Positions 29,201 through 41,779 of a DNA stretch of 64,000 nt are shown here, piece by piece. The stretch comes from Begonia masoniana (taxonomy: Eukaryota > Streptophyta > Magnoliopsida > Cucurbitales > Begoniaceae): contig CM039508.1 in the NCBI GenBank assembly GCA_022432975.1, forward strand, positions 26,671,999 through 26,735,998, given 5' to 3'. How positions within the stretch are numbered: position 1 is the stretch's first letter; each line of letters begins with the position of its first letter. The position numbers and the translations under genes are program-made. The notes beneath the pieces were generated by a model that saw only the letters and a list, made by a program, of their open reading frames with translations, had not been told where the DNA came from and did not search any database.

Positions 29201-31726
29201 GGCCTTCCTCAGCTGTCCTGCGTCGATCTTCGTCGCCCCTGATATGGAAAAAAGTACTCGGTCGAAAAAAGGGGTGCAACACGAGGACTTCCCAAGTGGT
29301 CACCCAACTTAGTACTACTCTCGCCGAGCACTTTTAACTTCGGAGTTCTGATGGGATCCGGTGCATTAGTGCTCGTATGGTCGCACCCAACAATCTTCGT
29401 CCGCCAATTCACTTTGTCCGATGCCCAGCGACATCCCCTTCCACTCCGAATCGACCGCGACACGCATGCAAAAGTGCCATTCTCGGGCCCCGAACGTCGC
29501 AATTTGCCCAAATTTTCCATAGTCAGCGCCGTTGGCCTTCCTCAGCTGTCCTGCGTCGATCTTCGTCGCCCCTGATATGGAAAAAAGTACTCGGTCGAAA
29601 AAAGGGGTGCAACACGAGGACTTCCCAAGTGGTCACCCAACTTAGTACTACTCTCGCCGAGGCACTTTTAACTTCGGAGTTCTGATGGGATCCGGTGCAT
29701 TAGTGCTCGTATGGTCGCACCCAACAATCTTCGTCCGCCAATTCACTTTGTCCGATGCCCAGCGACATCCCCTTCCACTCCGAATCGACCGCGACACGCA
29801 TGCAAAAGTGCCATTCTCGGGCCCCGAACGTCGCAATTTGCCCAAATTTTCCATAGTCAGCGCCGTTGGCCTTCCTCAGCTGTCCTGCGTCGATCTTCGT
29901 CGCCCCTGATATGGAAAAAAGTACTCGGTCGAAAAAAGGGGTGCAACACGAGGACTTCCCAAGTGGTCACCCAACTTAGTACTACTCTCGCCGAGGCACT
30001 TTTAACTTCGGAGTTCTGATGGGATCCGGTGCATTAGTGCTCGTATGGTCGCACCCAACAATCTTCGTCCGCCAATTCACTTTGTCCGATGCCCAGCGAC
30101 ATCCCCTTCCACTCCGAATCGACCGCGACACGCATGCAAAAGTGCCATTCTCGGGCCCCGAACGTCGCAATTTGCCCAAATTTTCCATAGTCAGCGCCGT
30201 TGGCCTTCCTCAGCTGTCCTGCGTCGATCTTCGTCGCCCCTGATATGGAAAAAAGTACTCGGTCGAAAAAAGGGGTGCAACACGAGGACTTCCCAAGTGG
30301 TCACCCAACTTAGTACTACTCTCGCCGAGGCACTTTTAACTTCGGAGTTCTGATGGGATCCGGTGCATTAGTGCTCGTATGGTCGCACCCAACAATCTTC
30401 GTCCGCCAATTCACTTTGTCCGATGCCCAGCGACATCCCCTTCCACTCCGAATCGACCGCGACACGCATGCAAAAGTGCCATTCTCGGGCCCCGAACGTC
30501 GCAATTTGCCCAAATTTTCCATAGTCAGCGCCGTTGGCCTTCCTCAGCTGTCCTGCGTCGATCTTCGTCGCCCCTGATATGGAAAAAAGTACTCGGTCGA
30601 AAAAAGGGGTGCAACACGAGGACTTCCCAAGTGGTCACCCAACTTAGTACTACTCTCGCCGAAGCACTTTTAACTTCGGAGTTCTGATGGGATCCGGTGC
30701 ATTAGTGCTCGTATGGTCGCACCCAACAATCTTCGTCCGCCAATTCACTTTGTCCGATGCCCAGCGACATCCCCTTCCACTCCGAATCGACCGCGACACG
30801 CATGCAAAAGTGCCATTCTCGGGCCCCGAACGTCGCAATTTGCCCAAATTTTCCATAGTCAGCGCCGTTGGCCTTCCTCAGCTGTCCTGCGTCGATCTTC
30901 GTCGCCCCTGATATGGAAAAAAGTACTCGGTCGAAAAAAGGGGTGCAACACGAGGACTTCCCAAGTGGTCACCCAACTTAGTACTACTCTCGCCGAGGCA
31001 CTTTTAACTTCGGAGTTCTGATGGGATCCGGTGCATTAGTGCTCGTATGGTCGCACCCAACAATCTTCGTCCGCCAATTCACTTTGTCCGATGCCCAGCG
31101 ACATCCCCTTCCACTCCGAATCGACCGCGACACGCATGCAAAAGTGCCATTCTCGGGCCCCGAACGTCGCAATTTGCCCAAATTTTCCATAGTCAGCGCC
31201 GTTGGCCTTCCTCAGCTGTCCTGCGTCGATCTTCGTCGCCCCTGATATGGAAAAAAGTACTCGGTCGAAAAAAGGGGTGCAACACGAGGACTTCCCAAGT
31301 GGTCACCCAACTTAGTACTACTCTCGCCGAGGCACTTTTAACTTCGGAGTTCTGATGGGATCCGGTGCATTAGTGCTCGTATGGTCGCACCCAACAATCT
31401 TCGTCCGCCAATTCACTTTGTCCGATGCCCAGCGACATCCCCTTCCACTCCGAATCGACCGCGACACGCATGCAAAAGTGCCATTCTCGGGCCCCGAACG
31501 TCGCAATTTGCCCAAATTTTCCATAGTCAGCGCCGTTGGCCTTCCTCAGCTGTCCTGCGTCGATCTTCGTCGCCCCTGATATGGAAAAAAGTACTCGGTC
31601 GAAAAAAGGGGTGCAACACGAGGACTTCCCAAGTGGTCACCCAACTTAGTACTACTCTCGCCGAGGCACTTTTAACTTCGGAGTTCTGATGGGATCCGGT
31701 GCATTAGTGCTCGTATGGTCGCACCC
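26267..31726 (-). rRNA. 5S rRNA gene cluster, 17 copies
   Basis: 5S rRNA is a structural RNA of the large ribosomal subunit, made by RNA polymerase III. Genes start (+ strand coordinate of the RNA 3' end) at 26267, 26602, 26935, 27268, 27602, 27936, 28270, 28604, 28938, 29271, 29604, 29938, 30272, 30606, 30940, 31274 and 31608. Each is 119 bases, except 118 at 26602, 26935, 28938 and 29271. Base 62 is U in copies 27268, 28604 and 30606, C in most others, and one base is missing in 28938 and 29271. The copy at 26935 also has C46 changed to G. Terminator A-runs precede each. The 119-nt gene and its flanks carry no TATA-like box near -28. Confidence 0.9.
27262..27267 (-). terminator. Pol III terminator of a typical unit
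   Basis: Six T on the coding strand directly after the 5S 3' end, followed 12 bases later by a second T-run (27245-27250). Present in almost every unit. The outer run varies between six and eight bases along the array. Confidence 0.85.
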
Positions 31727-31944
31727 AACAATCTTCGTCCGCCAATTCACTTTGTCCGATGCCCAGCGACATCCCCTTCCACTCCGAATCGACCGCGACA
31801 CGCATGCAAAAGTGCCATTCTCGGGCCCCGAACGTCGCAATTTGCCCAAATTTTCCATAGTCAGCGCCGTTGGCCTTCCTCAGCTGTCCTGCGTCGATCT
31901 TCGTCGCCCCTGATATGGAAAAAAAGGTACGCGGTCGAAAAAAA

Positions 31945-32060
31945 GGGGTGCAACACGAGGACTTCCCAATTGTCACCCAACTTAGTACTACTCTCGCCGA
32001 AGCACTTTTAACTTCGAGTTCTGATGGATCCTGTGCATTAGTGCTCGTATGGTCGCACCC
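31945..32060 (-). rRNA. 5S rRNA gene, 116 nt, with deletions
   Basis: Losses in CCCAATTGTCACC, CTTCGAGTT and GATGGATCC. Marks the start of an irregular zone ending at 32448. Confidence 0.72.
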
Positions 32061-32280
32061 AACAATCCTTCGTCCGCCATTCCACTTTGTCCGATGCCCA
32101 GCGACATCCCCTTCCACTCCGAATCGACCGCGACACGCATGCAAAAGTGCCATTCTCGGCCCCGAACGTCGCAATTATGCCCAAATTTCCATAGTCAGCG
32201 CCGTTGGCCTTCCTCAGCGTGCCCTGCGTCGATCGTCTTCGTGCGCCCCTGATATAGGAAAAAAGACTCGGTCTAAAAAA

Positions 32281-32397
32281 GGTGTGGCAAACACATGACT
32301 TCCCAAGTGGTCACCCCAAATTAGTACTAACTCTCCGCCGATGCACTTTTAACTTCGGAGTTCTGATGGGATCCGTGCAATAGTCTCGTATGGTCCC
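32281..32397 (-). pseudogene. 5S rRNA gene, degenerate, with broken spacer
   Basis: Strongly altered (GGTGTGGCAAACACATG, CTCTCCGCCGATGC, GGGATCCGTGCAATAGTC, TGGTCCCTAA). The following spacer is reduced to 51 bases. Probably a junction or low-quality stretch. Confidence 0.65.
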
Positions 32398-32448
32398 TAA
32401 AGCTTTCGTCCCCAATCACTTTGGCCATAAGGTACTCGGTCGAAAAAA

Positions 32449-35400
32449 GAGGTGCAACACGAGGACTTCCCAAGTGGTCACCCAACTTAGTACTACTCTC
32501 GCCGAGGCACTTTTAACTTCGCAGTTCTGATGGGATCCGGTGCATTAGTGCTCGTATGGTCGCACCCAACAATCTTCGTCCGCCAATTCACTTTGTCCGA
32601 TGCCCAGCGACATCCCCTTCCACTCCGAATCGACCGCGACACGCATGCAAATGTGCCATTCTCGGGCCCCGAACGTCGCAATTTGCCCAAATTTTCCATA
32701 GTCAGCGCCGTTGGCCTTCCTCAGCTGTCCTGCGTCGATCTTCGTCGCCCCTGATATGGAAAAAAGTACTCGGTCGAAAAAAGGGGTGCAACACGAGGAC
32801 TTCCCAAGTGGTCACCCAACTTAGTACTACTCTCGCCGAGGCACTTTTAACTTCGGAGTTCTGATGGGATCCGGTGCATTAGTGCTCGTATGGTCGCACC
32901 CAACAATCTTCGTCCGCCAATTCACTTTGTCCGATGCCCAGCGACATCCCCTTCCACTCCGAATCGACCGCGACACGCATGCAAAAGTGCCATTCTCGGG
33001 CCCCGAACGTCGCAATTTGCCCAAATTTTCCATAGTCAGCGCCGTTGGCCTTCCTCAGCTGTCCTGCGTCGATCTTCGTCGCCCCTGATATGGAAAAAAG
33101 TACTCGGTCGAAAAAAGGGGTGCAACACGAGGACTTCCCAAGTGGTCACCCAACTTAGTACTACTCTCGCCGAAGGCACTTTTAACTTCGGAGTTCTGAT
33201 GGGATCCGGTGCATTAGTGCTCGTATGGTCGCACCCAACAATCTTCGTCCGCCAATTCACTTTGTCCGATGCCCAGCGACATCCCCTTCCACTCCGAATC
33301 GACCGCGACACGCATGCAAAAGTGCCATTCTCGGGCCCCGAACGTCGCAATTTGCCCAAATTTTCCATAGTCAGCGCCGTTGGCCTTCCTCAGCTGTCCT
33401 GCGTCGATCTTCGTCGCCCCTGATATGGAAAAAAGTACTCGGTCGAAAAAAGGGGTGCAACACGAGGACTTCCCAAGTGGTCACCCAACTTAGTACTACT
33501 CTCGCCGAAGCACTTTTAACTTCGGAGTTCTGATGGGATCCGGTGCATTAGTGCTCGTATGGTCGCACCCAACAATCTTCGTCCGCCAATTCACTTTGTC
33601 CGATGCCCAGCGACATCCCCTTCCACTCCGAATCGACCGCGACACGCATGCAAAAGTGCCATTCTCGGGCCCCGAACGTCGCAATTTGCCCAAATTTTCC
33701 ATAGTCAGCGCCGTTGGCCTTCCTCAGCTGTCCTGCGTCGATCTTCGTCGCCCCTGATATGGAAAAAAGTACTCGGTCGAAAAAAGGGGTGCAACACGAG
33801 GACTTCCCAAGTGGTCACCCAACTTAGTACTACTCTCGCCGAAGGCACTTTTAACTTCGGAGTTCTGATGGGATCCGGTGCATTAGTGCTCGTATGGTCG
33901 CACCCAACAATCTTCGTCCGCCAATTCACTTTGTCCGATGCCCAGCGACATCCCCTTCCACTCCGAATCGACCGCGACACGCATGCAAAAGTGCCATTCT
34001 CGGGCCCCGAACGTCGCAATTTGCCCAAATTTTCCATAGTCAGCGCCGTTGGCCTTCCTCAGCTGTCCTGCGTCGATCTTCGTCGCCCCTGATATGGAAA
34101 AAAGGTACTCGGTCGAAAAAAGGGGTGCAACACGAGGACTTCCCAAGTGGTCACCCAACTTAGTACTACTCTCGCCGAGGCACTTTTAACTTCGGAGTTC
34201 TGATGGGATCCGGTGCATTAGTGCTCGTATGGTCGCACCCAACAATCTTCGTCCGCCAATTCACTTTGTCCGATGCCCAGCGACATCCCCTTCCACTCCG
34301 AATCGACCGCGACACGCATGCAAAAGTGCCATTCTCGGGCCCCGAACGTCGCAATTTGCCCAAATTTTCCATAGTCAGCGCCGTTGGCCTTCCTCAGCTG
34401 TCCTGCGTCGATCTTCGTCGCCCCTGATATGGAAAAAAGTACTCGGTCGAAAAAAGGGGTGCAACACGAGGACTTCCCAAGTGGTCACCCAACTTAGTAC
34501 TACTCTCGCCGAGGCACTTTTAACTTCGGAGTTCTGATGGGATCCGGTGCATTAGTGCTCGTATGGTCGCACCCAACAATCTTCGTCCGCCAATTCACTT
34601 TGTCCGATGCCCAGCGACATCCCCTTCCACTCCGAATCGACCGCGACACGCATGCAAAAGTGCCATTCTCGGGCCCCGAACGTCGCAATTTGCCCAAATT
34701 TTCCATAGTCAGCGCCGTTGGCCTTCCTCAGCTGTCCTGCGTCGATCTTCGTCGCCCCTGATATGGAAAAAAGTACTCGGTCGAAAAAAGGGGTGCAACA
34801 CGAGGACTTCCCAAGTGGTCACCCAACTTAGTACTACTCTCGCCGAGGCACTTTTAACTTCGGAGTTCTGATGGGATCCGGTGCATTAGTGCTCGTATGG
34901 TCGCACCCAACAATCTTCGTCCGCCAATTCACTTTGTCCGATGCCCAGCGACATCCCCTTCCACTCCGAATCGACCGCGACACGCATGCAAAAGTGCCAT
35001 TCTCGGGCCCCGAACGTCGCAATTTGCCCAAATTTTCCATAGTCAGCGCCGTTGGCCTTCCTCAGCTGTCCTGCGTCGATCTTCGTCGCCCCTGATATGG
35101 AAAAAAGTACTCGGTCGAAAAAAGGGGTGCAACACGAGGACTTCCCAAGTGGTCACCCAACTTAGTACTACTCTCGCCGAAGCACTTTTAACTTCGGAGT
35201 TCTGATGGGATCCGGTGCATTAGTGCTCGTATGGTCGCACCCAACAATCTTCGTCCGCCAATTCACTTTGTCCGATGCCCAGCGACATCCCCTTCCACTC
35301 CGAATCGACCGCGACACGCATGCAAAAGTGCCATTCTCGGGCCCCGAACGTCGCAATTTGCCCAAATTTTCCATAGTCAGCGCCGTTGGCCTTCCTCAGC

Positions 35401-38400
35401 TGTCCTGCGTCGATCTTCGTCGCCCCTGATATGGAAAAAAGTACTCGGTCGAAAAAAGGGGTGCAACACGAGGACTTCCCAAGTGGTCACCCAACTTAGT
35501 ACTACTCTCGCCGAAGCACTTTTAACTTCGGAGTTCTGATGGGATCCGGTGCATTAGTGCTCGTATGGTCGCACCCAACAATCTTCGTCCGCCAATTCAC
35601 TTTGTCCGATGCCCAGCGACATCCCCTTCCACTCCGAATCGACCGCGACACGCATGCAAAAGTGCCATTCTCGGGCCCCGAACGTCGCAATTTGCCCAAA
35701 TTTTCCATAGTCAGCGCCGTTGGCCTTCCTCAGCTGTCCTGCGTCGATCTTCGTCGCCCCTGATATGGAAAAAAGTACTCGGTCGAAAAAAGGGGTGCAA
35801 CACGAGGACTTCCCAAGTGGTCACCCAACTTAGTACTACTCTCGCCGAAGCACTTTTAACTTCGGAGTTCTGATGGGATCCGGTGCATTAGTGCTCGTAT
35901 GGTCGCACCCAACAATCTTCGTCCGCCAATTCACTTTGTCCGATGCCCAGCGACATCCCCTTCCACTCCGAATCGACCGCGACACGCATGCAAAAGTGCC
36001 ATTCTCGGGCCCCGAACGTCGCAATTTGCCCAAATTTTCCATAGTCAGCGCCGTTGGCCTTCCTCAGCTGTCCTGCGTCGATCTTCGTCGCCCCTGATAT
36101 GGAAAAAAGTACTCGGTCGAAAAAAGGGGTGCAACACGAGGACTTCCCAAGTGGTCACCCAACTTAGTACTACTCTCGCCGAAGCACTTTTAACTTCGGA
36201 GTTCTGATGGGATCCGGTGCATTAGTGCTCGTATGGTCGCACCCAACAATCTTCGTCCGCCAATTCACTTTGTCCGATGCCCAGCGACATCCCCTTCCAC
36301 TCCGAATCGACCGCGACACGCATGCAAAAGTGCCATTCTCGGGCCCCGAACGTCGCAATTTGCCCAAATTTTCCATAGTCAGCGCCGTTGGCCTTCCTCA
36401 GCTGTCCTGCGTCGATCTTCGTCGCCCCTGATATGGAAAAAAGTACTCGGTCGAAAAAAGGGGTGCAACACGAGGACTTCCCAAGTGGTCACCCAACTTA
36501 GTACTACTCTCGCCGAGGCACTTTTAACTTCGGAGTTCTGATGGGATCCGGTGCATTAGTGCTCGTATGGTCGCACCCAACAATCTTCGTCCGCCAATTC
36601 ACTTTGTCCGATGCCCAGCGACATCCCCTTCCACTCCGAATCGACCGCGACACGCATGCAAAAGTGCCATTCTCGGGCCCCGAACGTCGCAATTTGCCCA
36701 AATTTTCCATAGTCAGCGCCGTTGGCCTTCCTCAGCTGTCCTGCGTCGATCTTCGTCGCCCCTGATATGGAAAAAAGTACTCGGTCGAAAAAAGGGGTGC
36801 AACACGAGGACTTCCCAAGTGGTCACCCAACTTAGTACTACTCTCGCCGAGGCACTTTTAACTTCGGAGTTCTGATGGGATCCGGTGCATTAGTGCTCGT
36901 ATGGTCGCACCCAACAATCTTCGTCCGCCAATTCACTTTGTCCGATGCCCAGCGACATCCCCTTCCACTCCGAATCGACCGCGACACGCATGCAAAAGTG
37001 CCATTCTCGGGCCCCGAACGTCGCAATTTGCCCAAATTTTCCATAGTCAGCGCCGTTGGCCTTCCTCAGCTGTCCTGCGTCGATCTTCGTCGCCCCTGAT
37101 ATGGAAAAAAGTACTCGGTCGAAAAAAGGGGTGCAACACGAGGACTTCCCAAGTGGTCACCCAACTTAGTACTACTCTCGCCGAGGCACTTTTAACTTCG
37201 GAGTTCTGATGGGATCCGGTGCATTAGTGCTCGTATGGTCGCACCCAACAATCTTCGTCCGCCAATTCACTTTGTCCGATGCCCAGCGACATCCCCTTCC
37301 ACTCCGAATCGACCGCGACACGCATGCAAAAGTGCCATTCTCGGGCCCCGAACGTCGCAATTTGCCCAAATTTTCCATAGTCAGCGCCGTTGGCCTTCCT
37401 CAGCTGTCCTGCGTCGATCTTCGTCGCCCCTGATATGGAAAAAAGTACTCGGTCGAAAAAAGGGGTGCAACACGAGGACTTCCCAAGTGGTCACCCAACT
37501 TAGTACTACTCTCGCCGAAGGCACTTTTAACTTCGGAGTTCTGATGGGATCCGGTGCATTAGTGCTCGTATGGTCGCACCCAACAATCTTCGTCCGCCAA
37601 TTCACTTTGTCCGATGCCCAGCGACATCCCCTTCCACTCCGAATCGACCGCGACACGCATGCAAAAGTGCCATTCTCGGGCCCCGAACGTCGCAATTTGC
37701 CCAAATTTTCCATAGTCAGCGCCGTTGGCCTTCCTCAGCTGTCCTGCGTCGATCTTCGTCGCCCCTGATATGGAAAAAAGTACTCGGTCGAAAAAAGGGG
37801 TGCAACACGAGGACTTCCCAAGTGGTCACCCAACTTAGTACTACTCTCGCCGAGGCACTTTTAACTTCGGAGTTCTGATGGGATCCGGTGCATTAGTGCT
37901 CGTATGGTCGCACCCAACAATCTTCGTCCGCCAATTCACTTTGTCCGATGCCCAGCGACATCCCCTTCCACTCCGAATCGACCGCGACACGCATGCAAAA
38001 GTGCCATTCTCGGGCCCCGAACGTCGCAATTTGCCCAAATTTTCCATAGTCAGCGCCGTTGGCCTTCCTCAGCTGTCCTGCGTCGATCTTCGTCGCCCCT
38101 GATATGGAAAAAAGTACTCGGTCGAAAAAAGGGGTGCAACACGAGGACTTCCCAAGTGGTCACCCAACTTAGTACTACTCTCGCCGAGGCACTTTTAACT
38201 TCGGAGTTCTGATGGGATCCGGTGCATTAGTGCTCGTATGGTCGCACCCAACAATCTTCGTCCGCCAATTCACTTTGTCCGATGCCCAGCGACATCCCCT
38301 TCCACTCCGAATCGACCGCGACACGCATGCAAAAGTGCCATTCTCGGGCCCCGAACGTCGCAATTTGCCCAAATTTTCCATAGTCAGCGCCGTTGGCCTT

Positions 38401-41255
38401 CCTCAGCTGTCCTGCGTCGATCTTCGTCGCCCCTGATATGGAAAAAAGTACTCGGTCGAAAAAAGGGGTGCAACACGAGGACTTCCCAAGTGGTCACCCA
38501 ACTTAGTACTACTCTCGCCGAGGCACTTTTAACTTCGGAGTTCTGATGGGATCCGGTGCATTAGTGCTCGTATGGTCGCACCCAACAATCTTCGTCCGCC
38601 AATTCACTTTGTCCGATGCCCAGCGACATCCCCTTCCACTCCGAATCGACCGCGACACGCATGCAAAAGTGCCATTCTCGGGCCCCGAACGTCGCAATTT
38701 GCCCAAATTTTCCATAGTCAGCGCCGTTGGCCTTCCTCAGCTGTCCTGCGTCGATCTTCGTCGCCCCTGATATGGAAAAAAGTACTCGGTCGAAAAAAGG
38801 GGTGCAACACGAGGACTTCCCAAGTGGTCACCCAACTTAGTACTACTCTCGCCGAGGCACTTTTAACTTCGGAGTTCTGATGGGATCCGGTGCATTAGTG
38901 CTCGTATGGTCGCACCCAACAATCTTCGTCCGCCAATTCACTTTGTCCGATGCCCAGCGACATCCCCTTCCACTCCGAATCGACCGCGACACGCATGCAA
39001 AAGTGCCATTCTCGGGCCCCGAACGTCGCAATTTGCCCAAATTTTCCATAGTCAGCGCCGTTGGCCTTCCTCAGCTGTCCTGCGTCGATCTTCGTCGCCC
39101 CTGATATGGAAAAAAGTACTCGGTCGAAAAAAGGGGTGCAACACGAGGACTTCCCAAGTGGTCACCCAACTTAGTACTACTCTCGCCGAGGCACTTTTAA
39201 CTTCGGAGTTCTGATGGGATCCGGTGCATTAGTGCTCGTATGGTCGCACCCAACAATCTTCGTCCGCCAATTCACTTTGTCCGATGCCCAGCGACATCCC
39301 CTTCCACTCCGAATCGACCGCGACACGCATGCAAAAGTGCCATTCTCGGGCCCCGAACGTCGCAATTTGCCCAAATTTTCCATAGTCAGCGCCGTTGGCC
39401 TTCCTCAGCTGTCCTGCGTCGATCTTCGTCGCCCCTGATATGGAAAAAAGTACTCGGTCGAAAAAAGGGGTGCAACACGAGGACTTCCCAAGTGGTCACC
39501 CAACTTAGTACTACTCTCGCCGAAGCACTTTTAACTTCGGAGTTCTGATGGGATCCGGTGCATTAGTGCTCGTATGGTCGCACCCAACAATCTTCGTCCG
39601 CCAATTCACTTTGTCCGATGCCCAGCGACATCCCCTTCCACTCCGAATCGACCGCGACACGCATGCAAAAGTGCCATTCTCGGGCCCCGAACGTCGCAAT
39701 TTGCCCAAATTTTCCATAGTCAGCGCCGTTGGCCTTCCTCAGCTGTCCTGCGTCGATCTTCGTCGCCCCTGATATGGAAAAAAGTACTCGGTCGAAAAAA
39801 GGGGTGCAACACGAGGACTTCCCAAGTGGTCACCCAACTTAGTACTACTCTCGCCGAAGCACTTTTAACTTCGGAGTTCTGATGGGATCCGGTGCATTAG
39901 TGCTCGTATGGTCGCACCCAACAATCTTCGTCCGCCAATTCACTTTGTCCGATGCCCAGCGACATCCCCTTCCACTCCGAATCGACCGCGACACGCATGC
40001 AAAAGTGCCATTCTCGGGCCCCGAACGTCGCAATTTGCCCAAATTTTCCATAGTCAGCGCCGTTGGCCTTCCTCAGCTGTCCTGCGTCGATCTTCGTCGC
40101 CCCTGATATGGAAAAAAGTACTCGGTCGAAAAAAGGGGTGCAACACGAGGACTTCCCAAGTGGTCACCCAACTTAGTACTACTCTCGCCGAGGCACTTTT
40201 AACTTCGGAGTTCTGATGGGATCCGGTGCATTAGTGCTCGTATGGTCGCACCCAACAATCTTCGTCCGCCAATTCACTTTGTCCGATGCCCAGCGACATC
40301 CCCTTCCACTCCGAATCGACCGCGACACGCATGCAAAAGTGCCATTCTCGGGCCCCGAACGTCGCAATTTGCCCAAATTTTCCATAGTCAGCGCCGTTGG
40401 CCTTCCTCAGCTGTCCTGCGTCGATCTTCGTCGCCCCTGATATGGAAAAAAGTACTCGGTCGAAAAAAGGGGTGCAACACGAGGACTTCCCAAGTGGTCA
40501 CCCAACTTAGTACTACTCTCGCCGAAGCACTTTTAACTTCGGAGTTCTGATGGGATCCGGTGCATTAGTGCTCGTATGGTCGCACCCAACAATCTTCGTC
40601 CGCCAATTCACTTTGTCCGATGCCCAGCGACATCCCCTTCCACTCCGAATCGACCGCGACACGCATGCAAAAGTGCCATTCTCGGGCCCCGAACGTCGCA
40701 ATTTGCCCAAATTTTCCATAGTCAGCGCCGTTGGCCTTCCTCAGCTGTCCTGCGTCGATCTTCGTCGCCCCTGATATGGAAAAAAGTACTCGGTCGAAAA
40801 AAGGGGTGCAACACGAGGACTTCCCAAGTGGTCACCCAACTTAGTACTACTCTCGCCGAAGCACTTTTAACTTCGGAGTTCTGATGGGATCCGGTGCATT
40901 AGTGCTCGTATGGTCGCACCCAACAATCTTCGTCCGCCAATTCACTTTGTCCGATGCCCAGCGACATCCCCTTCCACTCCGAATCGACCGCGACACGCAT
41001 GCAAAAGTGCCATTCTCGGGCCCCGAACGTCGCAATTCGCCCAAACTTTCCATAGTCAGCGCCGTTGGCCTTCCTCAGCTGTCCTGCGTCGATCTTCGTC
41101 GCCCCTGATATGGAAAAAAGTACTCGGTCGAAAAAAGGGGTGCAACACGAGGACTTCCCAAGTGGTCACCCAACTTAGTACTACTCTCGCCGAAGCACTT
41201 TTAACTTCGGAGTTCTGATGGGATCCGGTGCATTAGTGCTCGTATGGTCGCACCC
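32449..41255 (-). rRNA. 5S rRNA gene cluster, 27 copies
   Basis: Gene starts: 32449, 32783, 33117, 33452, 33786, 34122, 34456, 34790, 35124, 35458, 35792, 36126, 36460, 36794, 37128, 37462, 37797, 38131, 38465, 38799, 39133, 39467, 39801, 40135, 40469, 40803 and 41137. All are 119 bases except 33117, 33786 and 37462, which have 120 through one extra C next to the helix II bulge. Base 62 is U in 33452, 35124-36126, 39467, 39801 and 40469-41137, and C in the other 119-nt copies. Spacers are the left-hand (TTTGCCC) type up to 40803, where TTCGCCCAAAC first appears. Confidence 0.93.
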
Positions 41256-41444
41256 AACAATCTTCGTCCGCCAATTCACTTTGTCCGATGCCCAGCGACA
41301 TCCCCTTCCACTCCGAATCGACCGCGACACGCATGCAAAAGTGCCATTCTCGGGCCCCGAACGTCGCAATTTGCCCAAATTTTCCATAGTCAGCGCCGTT
41401 GGCCTTCCTCAGCTGTCCTGCGTCGATCTTCGTCGCCCCTGATA

Positions 41445-41563
41445 GGGGTGCAACACGAGGACTTCCCAAGTGGTCACCCAACTTAGTACTACTCTCGCCG
41501 AAGCACTTTTAACTTCGGAGTTCTGATGGGATCCGGTGCATTAGTGCTCGTATGGTCGCACCC
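41445..41563 (-). rRNA. 5S rRNA gene without its terminator
   Basis: The gene is intact, but 26 bp of spacer on its 3' side are gone (CCTGATAG joined to GGGTGCAAC). Both T-runs are deleted. A transcript would have to read on to a T-run in the neighbouring unit. Confidence 0.88.
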
Positions 41564-41779
41564 AACAATCTTCGTCCGCCAATTCACTTTGTCCGATGCC
41601 CAGCGACATCCCCTTCCACTCCGAATCGACCGCGACACGCATGCAAAAGTGCCATTCTCGGGCCCCGAACGTCGCAATTTGCCCAAATTTTCCATAGTCA
41701 GCGCCGTTGGCCTTCCTCAGCTGTCCTGCGTCGATCTTCGTCGCCCCTGATACTGGAAAAAAGTACTCGGTCGAAAAAA

